A stretch of 35,431 nt of DNA from an uncultured Mycoplasmatota bacterium (GTDB lineage Bacteria; Bacillota_I; Bacilli_A; RF39; UBA660). The stretch spans positions 1 to 35,431 of the forward strand of contig USNG01000014.1 of assembly GCA_900556025.1 (NCBI GenBank). The letters run 5' to 3'. The position numbers were made by a program, and so were the translations under genes. Below are positions 16,027 to 25,244 of this stretch, one piece after another (positions within the stretch are counted from its first letter, which is position 1; the number at the start of each line of letters is the position of its first letter). The notes under the pieces were generated by a model. It was not told where the DNA came from. It did not search any database and saw only the letters and a list, made by a program, of their open reading frames with translations.

Positions 16027-16845
16027 ATGGAATCTTTAATTGAGAAGATATTTCAAATTACATTCACTGTCCTTGGCTTTAAAATTGATTTTGGAAATTT
16101 TGTGGGAACAATTAGAAGACTGTGTAATTGGAATACTATAACAGGAACAAGTATTTGGACTTTGGCTTCTACACTTCATTCTGTTATAGTACCAATAGGA
16201 CTTTCTTTATTAACATTGTTCTTTTTAATTGATTTAACAAAAAAAGTAATGGATTTTGAAAGATTATCTTGGGAACGAGTTGTCTTTATATGTATTAGAT
16301 TTTTAATATTTAAAATGCTATTAGAAAATTCATTTGAACTTATGTCTGCAATAATGAATATATCAAATGATTTATTAACAAAAGTTACATCATCACTTGG
16401 TAATACTTCATCTATTCCAGAATTGGCAACTCAAATGGGAGACTTGGTTAGAAATGCAGGTAACTTTATAGAAAGAGGATTTATGGGAATTATAATACTT
16501 ATTTTATATATTCCTTTCATGGGAACTCTTGTTGGAATATTAGTTCAAATATTTTTAAGAATAGGAAAACTAATATTGAGTTTTGCATTTTCACCAATAC
16601 CAATAGCAATAGGGGCATGGGAAGACGGACAATCTGTATGTAAAAGATTTTTTATGTCAACTATAGCACTTGGAATAGAGGCATCAATGATAGTTGTTGC
16701 AAGTGGAATATATTCATTAGCACTAAGTACATTAACTGATGCTGGATCTATTAGTACAATGATTGCAATTATGTTCCTTAATGGATTCTTAATGGCATTA
16801 ATATCACTAACAAGCAACATGGCTGAGAAATGGACTGGAGGGTAA
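16027..16845 (+). CDS. VirB6/TrbL-like polytopic channel protein
   Basis: 272 residues with about five to six membrane helices (for example near residues 53-70, 85-100, 155-180, 185-200, 210-232 and 238-258). GAAGGAGGAAATGA gives a strong ribosome site. There are no enzyme motifs. The conserved-looking loop 'FSPIPIAIGAWEDGQSVCKR' between helices and the position after the pilin and before PrgI are typical of the VirB6/TrbL-type inner-membrane channel protein of Gram-positive T4SS (PrgH in pCF10). Its stop is 4 bases from the next start, so it is cotranscribed and probably coupled. Confidence 0.8.
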   Translation: MESLIEKIFQITFTVLGFKIDFGNFVGTIRRLCNWNTITGTSIWTLASTLHSVIVPIGLSLLTLFFLIDLTKKVMDFERLSWERVVFICIRFLIFKMLLENSFELMSAIMNISNDLLTKVTSSLGNTSSIPELATQMGDLVRNAGNFIERGFMGIIILILYIPFMGTLVGILVQIFLRIGKLILSFAFSPIPIAIGAWEDGQSVCKRFFMSTIALGIEASMIVVASGIYSLALSTLTDAGSISTMIAIMFLNGFLMALISLTSNMAEKWTGG

Positions 16846-16849
16846 GATA

Positions 16850-17434
16850 ATGGATAGAATAGAACCACGAATACATGATGAAATTAAAGATTACAAAGAA
16901 AAGTTTTATAATTTTACATTAAGACAATGGATTTTTGCAATTTTAATATTAATTACCACTGTACCGTTATATTTATTTTTAAGTCCTAAACTTGGAAGTG
17001 ATATAACTGGGTGGCTTGTAATAATAGTTGCTGTTCCCATTGCTTTTTTTGGATTTATTCCTATACAAGGACTTAATGCTGAAAAAATAATATTTTATTG
17101 GATAAGAAATTATATAAATTTTGCTAAACCAATAACTTATATTACTGATGAAGAATTAGCATTAAAAAAATCAAAGAAACATATTTCTAAGAAAGCTCAA
17201 AAGGAAAGTATAAGGCTAAGGCGTGAAGATAAAATTAGAGTAAAAGAACTAAAAAAAGAAAGAAAGAAACAAAGAGAACTTGCTCGTGCTAAAAAGAAGT
17301 ATGGTAATAAAAATATATTAAATAATAGTTTTACACTAAATGAAGAAGAAGCAAAGATTCTACTTAAAATTGCAAATCAAATTGGTGGAAAGGAGAATAA
17401 TATTGAAGAAAATCAAGAAGCAAAGAAAGAGTAG
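16850..17434 (+). CDS. prgI: PrgI-family T4SS membrane protein
   Basis: 194 residues. The N-terminal ~95 residues fit the PrgI family: 'EIKDYKEKFYNFTLRQWIF', two membrane helices (about 24-45 and 50-70), then 'IPIQGLNAEKIIFYWIRNYI' with a conserved-type 'Y..P' end ('FAKPITYITDEE'). The remaining part is a cytosolic, extremely basic coiled region rich in KKER and RRE. PrgI proteins are VirB3-like partners that directly precede the VirB4 ATPase gene, as here; the VirB4 start lies 32 bases inside this gene. Good family match by motif and context. Confidence 0.85.
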   Translation: MDRIEPRIHDEIKDYKEKFYNFTLRQWIFAILILITTVPLYLFLSPKLGSDITGWLVIIVAVPIAFFGFIPIQGLNAEKIIFYWIRNYINFAKPITYITDEELALKKSKKHISKKAQKESIRLRREDKIRVKELKKERKKQRELARAKKKYGNKNILNNSFTLNEEEAKILLKIANQIGGKENNIEENQEAKKE

Positions 17435-19817
17435 TAAAACAAGGAAACCGATACTTCAAAAAGTATATACTCCAAAAACAACGCAAGATGTTATCAAATA
17501 TTTATTTAAAGATATAGATAATAAGACAGGAATTTTCAAAATTACTGATGATGAATATTCTATATGTATGGAATATACTGATATATCTTTTGCAAAATCT
17601 AATGATGAAGATGCAGAGAGCATCTTTTTTAAATGGCTTGAATTTTTACATTCATTTAGAGAAGACACACATATAGAAGTTGTTAATGCTGGTTCACCAA
17701 TTAAAACTGAAAGATATAAAGAACAATTTATATTTGATAATAAAGGACAAATAAGTGAAATAGAAAAGAAAATCATTGATGAACTTAATACATTAATAAT
17801 AAATGCTTTAGGTACTAATGAAGAAACACTTCAGACAAAGAGATTTGTAGTAATATCTTTAAAAGCAAAAAGCTTTATAGAAGCAAATTCTTTATTTTTA
17901 AATATTTGTATAAAAACAGAACAAAAATTTAAAGAATTAAAAAGTAAAGTTAATGTTGTTTCAGTTAAAGAAAGATTATCATTTATCTATAATTATTTGA
18001 ATACTACTACATTAGAAGATAGAGAAATAGATAATATTATGAAATATGCTGAAGATAATAAATTAACCTTATTTGATGTGTTAGCACCTAAAAAGATTTT
18101 AATGAATGAATCTGATTATATAGAAATAGAAGATAGTAAGTTCTTGCGTATTTTATATGTTAGTAAATTACCTAAAAGTTTGACACCTAGATTCTATAAT
18201 AAAATAACAACATTAGAAAACATAAATTTAATGACTACTTTAAATATAACTCCTACCAATTCGGCTAAAATGATTAAGCAAGTTGATAGGAGTTTATCGG
18301 CTATGGAAACCGAAAGATTAGAAAAAATCAAAAGAGCTGGTAGAAGTAACTTAGATTATAATTATGTTAAAGACAAAAAATTGGAAACAAAAATATCAAA
18401 TGCTGAGCAGTTACAATATGATTTACAAAAGAACAATCAAAAAATATTTCAAAATAATTTTTTAGTTTGTATTAGTGCATCATCATTTGAAGAACTAGAA
18501 GATCAAACAGTAAGAGTACATGAAGTTGCTTCAGAAATGCTTGTTGAAATGAAGCCACTTCTTTGGCAACAATTAGAAGGACTACAACATACACTTCCGT
18601 TAGGACATAATTCTATTCAACTTCAAAGAACTTTAACTAGCGAAGCAACTGCTGTAAATGTTCCATTTAATAGTAAAGATTTATTACATCCTAAGTCATT
18701 ATTTTATGGTACTAATTTAGTAAGTAAAAATGCTATATTCTGTGATAGAAAAAAACTTATAAATGGAAATGGATGCGTACTTGCAACAAGTGGAGCAGGT
18801 AAATCATTTAATATTAAAACAATTATTGAGCAAATAATGATTAGGTATCCAGAAGATGATGTTTGTATAATAGATCCTCAAAACGAATATGCAAGTTTAT
18901 TAGAGGCATTTAACGGTCAAAAAATAATTATATCTACCAATTCTAATACTCATATAAATCCTTTTGATTTAGACTTAAATTATGGTCTTGAAGAATCAGG
19001 AAAAAATGATCCTTTAAAATCCAAAGTAGAATATATAATTGCATTTTTAGAAAGCATAGTAGGAGCTAATGGACTATCTGGAGGACAAAAAACAATTATA
19101 GATAGATGTTGTAAATTGATATTTGAAGAATATGAAAGAAGTCATTTTCAAGATAAGTCTAAATTACCAACACTTCCAATTTTTTATAATTCATTAAAAT
19201 CACAACCAGAACAAGAAGCAAAAGATTTAGCACTTATAATTGAAAGATATGTTTCAGGTTCATTAGATATTTTTTCAAAAGATACTAATATTGATATTAA
19301 AAATAGATTAGTTTGTTTTGATATAAGCGAATTATCTTCTAGTTTGCAATCAACAGGGTATTTAGTATTGCTAGATCACTTACAAAATAGATTAGCATCC
19401 AATAAGAAGAAACAAAAATATACATGGATTTTTATTGATGAAATGCACATTTTACTTGGTAATCCATACTCAGCACAGTATATTGCAAAATTTTATAAAG
19501 TAGGTAGAAAATTTTATGCAATAAATACAGTTATTACTCAAAATATTGCTGATGTTTTAGAAAATGAACAAGGAAGAAAAATACTTTCTAATTCAGAGTT
19601 TGCAGTAATCTTAAAACAAAAATCTCTTGATCTACCTCATATATGCAGTATCTTTGGTATTAGTAAAGAAGAATCAGAATATGTAGAAGGAGATGCTCCA
19701 ACAGGACAAGGTCTTTTAGTGTATGGATCAAATGTTATTCCTTTTACAAACAAAATTCCAAAAGATTATGAAATATATAGAATAAATAATACTGATAACT
19801 TACAACAGGCAAGATAG
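17403..19817 (+). CDS. virB4: VirB4/PrgJ-type T4SS ATPase
   Basis: 804 residues. TTG 17403 is chosen: AAAGGAG lies about 8 bases upstream, and the preceding in-frame codons translate that ribosome site and the overlapping prgI 3' end. The N-terminal half is a VirB4-type domain with 'NIMKYAEDNKL' and 'HTLPLGHNSIQLQRTLTSEA'. The C-terminal ATPase has Walker A 'TSGAGKS' (about residues 461-467), 'DPQNEY', 'NPFDL', Walker B 'WIFIDEMH' (about 675-682) and the late 'VITQNIADVLENEQGRKILS' segment typical of VirB4/TraE/TraC ATPases. It powers pilus/channel assembly and transfer at the membrane. A complete, intact core T4SS gene. Confidence 0.95.
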   Translation: MKKIKKQRKSSKTRKPILQKVYTPKTTQDVIKYLFKDIDNKTGIFKITDDEYSICMEYTDISFAKSNDEDAESIFFKWLEFLHSFREDTHIEVVNAGSPIKTERYKEQFIFDNKGQISEIEKKIIDELNTLIINALGTNEETLQTKRFVVISLKAKSFIEANSLFLNICIKTEQKFKELKSKVNVVSVKERLSFIYNYLNTTTLEDREIDNIMKYAEDNKLTLFDVLAPKKILMNESDYIEIEDSKFLRILYVSKLPKSLTPRFYNKITTLENINLMTTLNITPTNSAKMIKQVDRSLSAMETERLEKIKRAGRSNLDYNYVKDKKLETKISNAEQLQYDLQKNNQKIFQNNFLVCISASSFEELEDQTVRVHEVASEMLVEMKPLLWQQLEGLQHTLPLGHNSIQLQRTLTSEATAVNVPFNSKDLLHPKSLFYGTNLVSKNAIFCDRKKLINGNGCVLATSGAGKSFNIKTIIEQIMIRYPEDDVCIIDPQNEYASLLEAFNGQKIIISTNSNTHINPFDLDLNYGLEESGKNDPLKSKVEYIIAFLESIVGANGLSGGQKTIIDRCCKLIFEEYERSHFQDKSKLPTLPIFYNSLKSQPEQEAKDLALIIERYVSGSLDIFSKDTNIDIKNRLVCFDISELSSSLQSTGYLVLLDHLQNRLASNKKKQKYTWIFIDEMHILLGNPYSAQYIAKFYKVGRKFYAINTVITQNIADVLENEQGRKILSNSEFAVILKQKSLDLPHICSIFGISKEESEYVEGDAPTGQGLLVYGSNVIPFTNKIPKDYEIYRINNTDNLQQAR

Positions 19818-19818
19818 T

Positions 19819-21600
19819 ATGGAAAATAAGAATAATAAAGATGTTTCAAAAAGTATTGAAAGAGAAAAAGTTTTAAGAACAAGAGCAAAGGAAAAAATCT
19901 ATGATTTAACTGATAAATCTGCTAAAGGGTTATCTAACTTAAAAGAATATCTTAATGAGTTGGAGGAAGATAAAAAAGCAGAAGAAATTAATGAAAATTT
20001 AGATAATCAAGAACCAGAGTATGAGTCAAGATTAAAGACTAATGAAAATGATAGTGATGTAAATCAAGATAATAATTATGATAATAATCTTAATAATAAC
20101 TCTAAAATAAAAACAAATATAAATAATGAAAAAGCCGAATCAAATGATAAAGAAAATAGTGTAAAGAAAACAAGTAAATTAAAGACAAATATATCAAATA
20201 AAATCGGCTTTAATGATAATCAAGGGAAATTTTCTAAAAGTGTAACAACAGTTAGTAAGATTGGCAAGAAGGTAGAAAAAACAAAAAGAGGACTAACTAA
20301 AGCATCAAGTGATTTAACTAAAGCAATTTCTAGTGATGGTACTGGTACAGAATATCTAAAAACATCAGTCAAAAGATTAGAACAAAATGCTTCTAAAAAA
20401 GTTATGAAAAATGTTAAAAAACCAATAAAAAAAGGAATTAAGAAAATAACATCACCTTTAACTAATAAATTAAAGATGGCATTAAAGGAAGTAATGAAAA
20501 AAAGTATCAAGGTGATATTAACATTTATTGTTTCATACGCAGAAATAATTATACCTGTTTTATTTGCATTTATAATTATATTTGGTAGTTGTAGTATATT
20601 TTCAAGTAGTAGTGAAGGTAAAAATTCTTATCAGACTTATATGACTAATATACAAAAAGAATATGATAAAGAAGTTGATGACTTTTTAAAACAAAATCCT
20701 GATTCAATTTCTATTGGAGTTAGAGGAAGCTATGGAATGGTAGATTGGCGTAGTGTTTTTTCTTTAATTCAAGGACTGGGTGAAGATTCATCTTTTGATT
20801 TGTCAGAACAAAAGTTATTGCAAAAATTTAAAGACGCAGAACTTTTTGAAAAACATTACATTATAGATCAAAAGGTATCAACTGGTAAAGATGAATTAAA
20901 GACAGAGAAAACGATTAAAGTTATGGTTATAGTAAATCCTATTTTAGAAGAATATTTAGAATGGATAAATAATAATTTCATTTCTGTAAATGAATATATG
21001 CAAAGTAAAGGTACGCAAATATTAGGTCAAAAAGAATTAAATGCTTCTCAAATAGAGCTTATTAATATGTTATATGCTTCGGATGATTTATATGATGAAT
21101 TTGATAAAAAATACAAAGACCATGGAATTAAATTTGGTAGTAATACTACAACAAGAAACTTAAATAGCAATTTCTATTTGAAAAACTCATTAGCAACAAG
21201 TGGTTATAAAGGACAATGTACTTGGTATAGTTTGGGTAGAGCATTAGAAAGTATGAATGTTAAAACACCAACTGGAAACGCTCAAACATGGACTACAAAA
21301 GCTATTGCAATGGGATTAAATACTGGTAATGCTCCAAGAGTAAATTCAATAGTAGTTATGGCAGGAAGTAAGTTTGGTCATGTTGCTTATGTTGAAAGCT
21401 ATGATGGTAAAACAATAAAGATTAGTGAAGGAAATGTGGGCAATGCTTGTTATGGTAAAGATGATTGTAATCAGGTTGAATATGCTAATAATCATGCTAA
21501 CGAACTTGTCAAAGATAGAACATATAATTCTTTTACTGAATTTAAAAAGAGCCGTATGGCAAGTGGATATTATATAGTAGGTTTTGTTTATTTAGATTAA
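19819..21600 (+). CDS. Membrane-anchored CHAP-domain cell-wall hydrolase
   Basis: 593 residues. Residues 1-230 are charged and low-complexity (Asn/Asp/Lys-rich) and presumably cytosolic. One membrane helix follows (about 235-258, 'IIIPVLFAFIIIFGSCSIF'). The outer part has a region with 'YGMVDWRSVFSLIQGLG', similar to the middle domain of CD1108-type mobile-element proteins. The C-terminal CHAP amidase/endopeptidase domain has Cys about 466 in 'GQCTWYSLGRALES' and His about 521 in 'FGHVAYVES'. Such enzymes (CwlT/PrgK/TcpG class) open the peptidoglycan for the T4SS. The gene starts 1 base after virB4 with only a weak ribosome site, so it depends on coupling. The cytosolic domain is unusually long. 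Confidence 0.85.
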   Translation: MENKNNKDVSKSIEREKVLRTRAKEKIYDLTDKSAKGLSNLKEYLNELEEDKKAEEINENLDNQEPEYESRLKTNENDSDVNQDNNYDNNLNNNSKIKTNINNEKAESNDKENSVKKTSKLKTNISNKIGFNDNQGKFSKSVTTVSKIGKKVEKTKRGLTKASSDLTKAISSDGTGTEYLKTSVKRLEQNASKKVMKNVKKPIKKGIKKITSPLTNKLKMALKEVMKKSIKVILTFIVSYAEIIIPVLFAFIIIFGSCSIFSSSSEGKNSYQTYMTNIQKEYDKEVDDFLKQNPDSISIGVRGSYGMVDWRSVFSLIQGLGEDSSFDLSEQKLLQKFKDAELFEKHYIIDQKVSTGKDELKTEKTIKVMVIVNPILEEYLEWINNNFISVNEYMQSKGTQILGQKELNASQIELINMLYASDDLYDEFDKKYKDHGIKFGSNTTTRNLNSNFYLKNSLATSGYKGQCTWYSLGRALESMNVKTPTGNAQTWTTKAIAMGLNTGNAPRVNSIVVMAGSKFGHVAYVESYDGKTIKISEGNVGNACYGKDDCNQVEYANNHANELVKDRTYNSFTEFKKSRMASGYYIVGFVYLD

Positions 21601-21611
21601 AAGGAGAGAAT

Positions 21612-21992
21612 ATGAAAAATAAAAAAATAGCATTTGGTGTTGTAATAGGTTTAGCAGTATTATCTTGTTTTGTAAAATATCTAATTCCATCTAGTAATAA
21701 AAAAGGTAATAATGATGAGGTAGTCAATAGTGAAAAAAAGGATATAACACCACCGTACTTATTATTAAAAGAAGAAAAATTTATTATATATCAAGATGAT
21801 GAAATTAATTATAAGTCTTTTATAGTTGATTGTTTTGATGAAGTTGATGGTGATTTGATAGATAAAGTAACTTATAACACTATTGATACATCAAAAGTAG
21901 GCGAATATACTGTTACTTATTCTGTAAAAGATTTATCAGGCAATGAAGCCAAAAAAGATTTATTATTTATTGTTCATGAAAAGATAAATTAA
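21612..21992 (+). CDS. Membrane-anchored DUF5011-like (Ig-fold) surface protein, short copy
   Basis: 126 residues, AAAGGAG 8 bases before the ATG. A short basic N-terminus and one hydrophobic helix ('IAFGVVIGLAVLSCFVKYLI') place the rest outside the cell. Residues about 45-125 form one DUF5011/HYR-type Ig-like module: 'DITPPYLLL', 'DEVDGDLIDKVTY', 'VGEYTVTYSVKDLSGNEAKK'. The product at 23488-24162 has the same layout and motifs ('DITPPVLVL', 'DEVDGDITNKVLY'). The two are paralogues flanking the PcfJ-like gene. It may be a T4SS scaffold at the wall, but the role is unknown. Confidence 0.75.
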   Translation: MKNKKIAFGVVIGLAVLSCFVKYLIPSSNKKGNNDEVVNSEKKDITPPYLLLKEEKFIIYQDDEINYKSFIVDCFDEVDGDLIDKVTYNTIDTSKVGEYTVTYSVKDLSGNEAKKDLLFIVHEKIN

Positions 21993-21993
21993 A

Positions 21994-23460
21994 ATGGAAA
22001 AGCCAAGAAATATTTCGGAATATACAGTAATAGAGCAACAGGCAATTATAGATGAATTAGATAGATTATTAAGTACCCATACAGAAGATTATTATGGAGT
22101 GTTTTACAATGATAATAAGTATAGTAATCAAAGAACTTATAAAAATATTTTTTTCTATGTACCTGTACTTAATTCGTTTTTTTATGTAAATACAAATTAT
22201 TTATCAAATTTTTTTGACAGAAATTTTAATTCTATAAATAATGTTGGAGAATTTTTGATGAAATATAATAGAAATGAAATATTTAATATAAAATCATTTG
22301 AAGATATAAGGTACGGTTATTTTTACGATTTTTCTTCAAGAAGTTTAATCTATAATGAGGTTATAAATTTATTTAAAGAAAATAATAAATATTCTGGAAT
22401 AGATGAATTTAAGACTTATCTTAATGCACCAAATTATCAAAGAGGTCGTTATGTAGATAGTGATATAAAGATAGGTTTATTAAATTATGCTATGAAATAT
22501 ATAGAAACACCTCAAATAGAAAAAATGGTAAAGTCAGGATTTGGAAGAATTGTAAATAGTTGGCTTCATAGTTCTAACGATTTATATTCAAGAAGTTTTA
22601 AGAACGGCAATAATATGAATGAAATTACTAAGTTACCTAAATTTGCATGGCAATCATTACAAAAAGAAGGTATTTCTGATATAGGAATGTGGAATGAATA
22701 TAGAATATGGATTCAAAAAGATAATTTGTCAAAGGATCAATTAGATACCATTCTTAATTTGAATGTTAGAGATGCTTCAACTATAAAAGCAATAAGAAAT
22801 ATTCTTAACTCTGAGTACAATAACAAAAAATTATATACGCTTGATACACTTTTGAATTATTTATCTCGTGTTGATATGTATCAAGCAATATCTATAAATG
22901 ATTCAATTACAATACTAAGAGATTATATAAAAATGTGTTTAGAATGTAATATAGAACCACTAACTAATAGTAATTCATTAAAAAGAGAACATGATGTAGT
23001 TTTAAGAAATTATAATTTAGTTCAAAGAGAAAAGTACAATGAGAAAGAAAAAGAAAAACAAATAACTTTAAATAAAAAAATAGAAGATAGATTAAAGATT
23101 ATAGAAAAATATAAATATAGAGATAATGAATTAGAAGTTATATTCCCTCAAAATATTGAAGATTTATTTCAAGAAGGAAGGAATAATCATAACTGCGTAG
23201 GATCTTATTGTGATAGATATGCAAATGGAAGTAGCAATATAGGATTTATTAGAAAAATAGATAACCCAGAACAAAGTTATATTACAATAGAAGTTAATTC
23301 TGATTTTACAAAAGTTAATCAAGCTTTTTACTCATCTAATAGAGATATAACTAGCATAAGAGATATTAAATTTATTGAATCATGGATTGAGCATAATAAA
23401 GAGATTAATCAAGAGAAAAGCAATGAATTTGATAGGGATATAACAGATGATATGTATTAA
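21994..23460 (+). CDS. PcfJ-like protein with DITDDMY C-terminal tail
   Basis: 488 residues, soluble. The C-terminal region carries the PcfJ-type signature: 'DLFQEGRNNHNCVGSYCDRY' then 'NG..NIGFIRKIDNPEQSYITIEV' (about residues 387-430). PcfJ-like domains occur in conjugative plasmids and ICEs and are counted among the 'polyvalent' proteins; their activity is not established. The N-terminal ~340 residues have no family I recognise. The last residues are 'DRDITDDMY', and the same heptapeptide ends the HAD protein at 27396-28784. The start ATG is 1 base after the previous stop with only a weak ribosome site, so translation probably depends on the upstream gene. Confidence 0.75.
   Translation: MEKPRNISEYTVIEQQAIIDELDRLLSTHTEDYYGVFYNDNKYSNQRTYKNIFFYVPVLNSFFYVNTNYLSNFFDRNFNSINNVGEFLMKYNRNEIFNIKSFEDIRYGYFYDFSSRSLIYNEVINLFKENNKYSGIDEFKTYLNAPNYQRGRYVDSDIKIGLLNYAMKYIETPQIEKMVKSGFGRIVNSWLHSSNDLYSRSFKNGNNMNEITKLPKFAWQSLQKEGISDIGMWNEYRIWIQKDNLSKDQLDTILNLNVRDASTIKAIRNILNSEYNNKKLYTLDTLLNYLSRVDMYQAISINDSITILRDYIKMCLECNIEPLTNSNSLKREHDVVLRNYNLVQREKYNEKEKEKQITLNKKIEDRLKIIEKYKYRDNELEVIFPQNIEDLFQEGRNNHNCVGSYCDRYANGSSNIGFIRKIDNPEQSYITIEVNSDFTKVNQAFYSSNRDITSIRDIKFIESWIEHNKEINQEKSNEFDRDITDDMY
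23437..23460 (+). repeat. DITDDMY tail repeat, copy 1
   Basis: 24 bases encoding DITDDMY plus stop; matches 28761-28784 with two differences (third base of the Thr codon, and TAA versus TAG). The encoded tail ends two otherwise unrelated proteins. Confidence 0.7.
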
Positions 23461-23487
23461 TATTAACTCTTTTGAAGGAGGAAAATA

Positions 23488-24162
23488 ATGACGGATGAAG
23501 AACTATTAAAAAAGTATAGAAAATATAAGAGGAAAAGAAATTTGATAATTATGATTTCTTTTCTTTTTATTTTAATGATTGGTTTATTTGTCTATAGTAG
23601 ATTATCTAATAAACCAGTAAATGATAATAGAGAGATTATAAAGGAAGAATTGGATATAACGCCTCCTGTTTTAGTATTAAATAAAGAATCTATTGAAATA
23701 AATGAGGGAGACAAAATAGATTATAAATCTTATATAGAATCAGCAACTGATGAAGTTGATGGTGATATAACAAATAAAGTTCTTTATTTTGAAATAGATA
23801 CTTCTAAAATAGGAGAAGCAGAAGTTATTTATTATGTATTAGATAATTCAAATAATATGTCTCAAAAATCTTTGAAAGTATTGGTAAAAGAAAAGCCACA
23901 GGAAACACTAGAAAATAACTCCAAAGAAGAACAAAAACCATCAAATAATACAAATACTACTAACAATACAAAACAGCCTGAGAACAAGCCAAAAAATGAT
24001 TCTAAGATTATAAAATACTTTTTATTTTCTGATGGTTATACAATGAATAATGTAGTTGATGCTTGCGCCAGTGAATTAAAAAAATTAAATAGAGCAGGTC
24101 GTTGTACTCCATTAACAGATTCAACAGGTATCTATTTAGGAATGAAATTAGAAACAAATTAG
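23488..24162 (+). CDS. Membrane-anchored DUF5011-like surface protein, long copy
   Basis: 224 residues, GAAGGAGG about 7 bases before the ATG. Layout: acidic/basic N-terminus, one membrane helix (about 22-39), a DUF5011-like module (about 58-128, 'DITPPVLVLNKESIEINEGD', 'DEVDGDITNKV'), an Asn/Thr/Lys-rich linker (about 130-170), and a small C-terminal domain 'FLFSDGYTMNNVVDACASEL' with two Cys. The linker plus terminal domain is what the shorter paralogue (21612) lacks. It is predicted to be an extracellular stalk with a small head. Function unknown; the context suggests envelope components of the conjugation apparatus. Confidence 0.75.
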   Translation: MTDEELLKKYRKYKRKRNLIIMISFLFILMIGLFVYSRLSNKPVNDNREIIKEELDITPPVLVLNKESIEINEGDKIDYKSYIESATDEVDGDITNKVLYFEIDTSKIGEAEVIYYVLDNSNNMSQKSLKVLVKEKPQETLENNSKEEQKPSNNTNTTNNTKQPENKPKNDSKIIKYFLFSDGYTMNNVVDACASELKKLNRAGRCTPLTDSTGIYLGMKLETN

Positions 24163-24165
24163 GAG

Positions 24166-24552
24166 ATGATTAAACTGATTGATAATAAAAAAGTGTTAAT
24201 TTATTGTAGAGTGGGAAATGAAGAACAGAACAATTTATCATACAATATAGAACTTGAAAATATTTTAAAAAAATATATTAATGATTTTAAAATGCCAGAT
24301 ATGTTCAAAAGCAAAAATTGTTATATTCCATATCAAGGTTATTATGATTTAAGAGAATATAACTTAACTGAGAAGGAATTTATAGATTTTTGGAAGACGC
24401 AGTATTTACTTAAATGTTGTGAGAAAAATAAAGAAACTATTAAAAATACAGATATTAGTGATTTTGAAAGATTAAAAGAAATATCTGGTATTTATCAAAA
24501 TAAATTGTTTGAAAAAGAATTAAAAGATAGAGAAATAGAGTTAGATTATTAA
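24166..24552 (+). CDS. Small tailed protein with a resolvase-like N-terminal strand
   Basis: 128 residues. It opens with 'KKVLIYCRVGNEEQNN', which resembles the first strand and loop of serine recombinases ('YxRVS'), but with Gly where the catalytic Ser should be. The same 'YCR[IV]G' start occurs in the resolvase-like part of 28797-29684. The rest is unlike a resolvase: a short helical region with 'CYIPYQGYYDLREYNLTEKE'. It ends in the acidic tail REIELDY. Start choice is uncertain: ATG 24166 abuts AGGAG (24161-24165) with no gap, whereas CTG 24175 has a 9-base gap. It may be a remnant or a specialised binding protein; enzymatic recombination is unlikely. Confidence 0.65.
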   Translation: MIKLIDNKKVLIYCRVGNEEQNNLSYNIELENILKKYINDFKMPDMFKSKNCYIPYQGYYDLREYNLTEKEFIDFWKTQYLLKCCEKNKETIKNTDISDFERLKEISGIYQNKLFEKELKDREIELDY

Positions 24553-24574
24553 AAAGAAAAGGAGAAAAAATGAA
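24532..24574 (+). repeat. Tail-plus-ribosome-site repeat, copy 1
   Basis: 43 bases covering the codons for EIELDY, the stop, the AAAAGGAG ribosome site and the next ATG-AA. Identical to 27163-27205 except for one base. It joins different upstream and downstream genes in the two places. Confidence 0.8.
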
Positions 24575-24923
24575 ATATAATTATTTGTTAATAGGTGAAG
24601 TATTGAGAAATGAAAGACTTAAAAATAAATATAGTATTAGAAGTTTGGCAAGATTAGTGGGTATGAGTGATACTGAACTAAGCCGTTGGGAAAATGGTGA
24701 GAGAATTAATTATAATTTAATATTGTTAATACGCCTTTGTGATATTTTAAAAGTAAATTTTATTAAACTTTTAAAACTTAGTAATTATTTACCTTTAAAC
24801 TATTCTGAAAAAATGTATAACACTGAACAATCACAGTCAGAAGATAAAGTAAATAAAAAATATGTATGTATATATATTCCAAGTGAATTTTGCATAATAG
24901 GTGATCATAATGAAGAAAAATAA
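24570..24923 (+). CDS. XRE-family transcriptional regulator
   Basis: 117 residues, AAAGGAG 7 bases before the ATG. The N-terminal ~70 residues are one Cro/C1-type HTH: 'IGEVLRNERLKNKYSIRSLA', 'LVGMSDTELSRWENGERINY', then 'LCDILKVNFIKLLKLS'. The C-terminal 45 residues are an unusual extension with 'KYVCIYIPSEFCIIGDHNEE', perhaps a ligand or protein-contact segment. Its stop lies 13 bases inside the next gene. It is embedded in the accessory operon rather than divergent from it, so it may regulate the whole element or be a transferred regulator acting in the recipient (inference). Confidence 0.85.
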   Translation: MKYNYLLIGEVLRNERLKNKYSIRSLARLVGMSDTELSRWENGERINYNLILLIRLCDILKVNFIKLLKLSNYLPLNYSEKMYNTEQSQSEDKVNKKYVCIYIPSEFCIIGDHNEEK

Positions 24924-25239
24924 TAGAGATATATTGGTAATTAGTACAGAAGAAAATATATTACACATATCTGTATCAACTTATTGTGCTAATTATTTTT
25001 TATATGATAATAAAGGTAAATTTTTAATAAGTGGTACTATGGAAAGTTCTAAATATCAAATGAATGAGAATACCATAACTATTGAAATTATAAATTTGAT
25101 AAGTCAATATATACCTTTTTCAGAACCATTTATGTATTTATATGACGGACAAACAGAGTTTTTAAGAGATTTAATTTTAAGTGAAAATAATAAGAAGGAT
25201 ATTGAAAAAATGGTACAAGAAATAGAAAGGAGAAACTAA
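24910..25239 (+). CDS. Unknown small protein coupled to the XRE regulator
   Basis: 109 residues. ATG 24910 is preferred: AGGTG (24899-24903) gives a 6-base gap, and the GTG at 24901 lies within that ribosome site. It overlaps the end of the XRE gene by 14 bases, so expression is coupled. The sequence is mixed strand and helix with 'ILHISVSTYCANYFLYDNKG' and 'YLYDGQTEFLRDLIL', and ends in a Lys/Glu helix 'DIEKMVQEIERRN'. No membrane segment and no known domain. A regulator-partner pair is possible, but it does not look like a classical toxin. Confidence 0.65.
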   Translation: MKKNNRDILVISTEENILHISVSTYCANYFLYDNKGKFLISGTMESSKYQMNENTITIEIINLISQYIPFSEPFMYLYDGQTEFLRDLILSENNKKDIEKMVQEIERRN

Positions 25240-25244
25240 TTATT

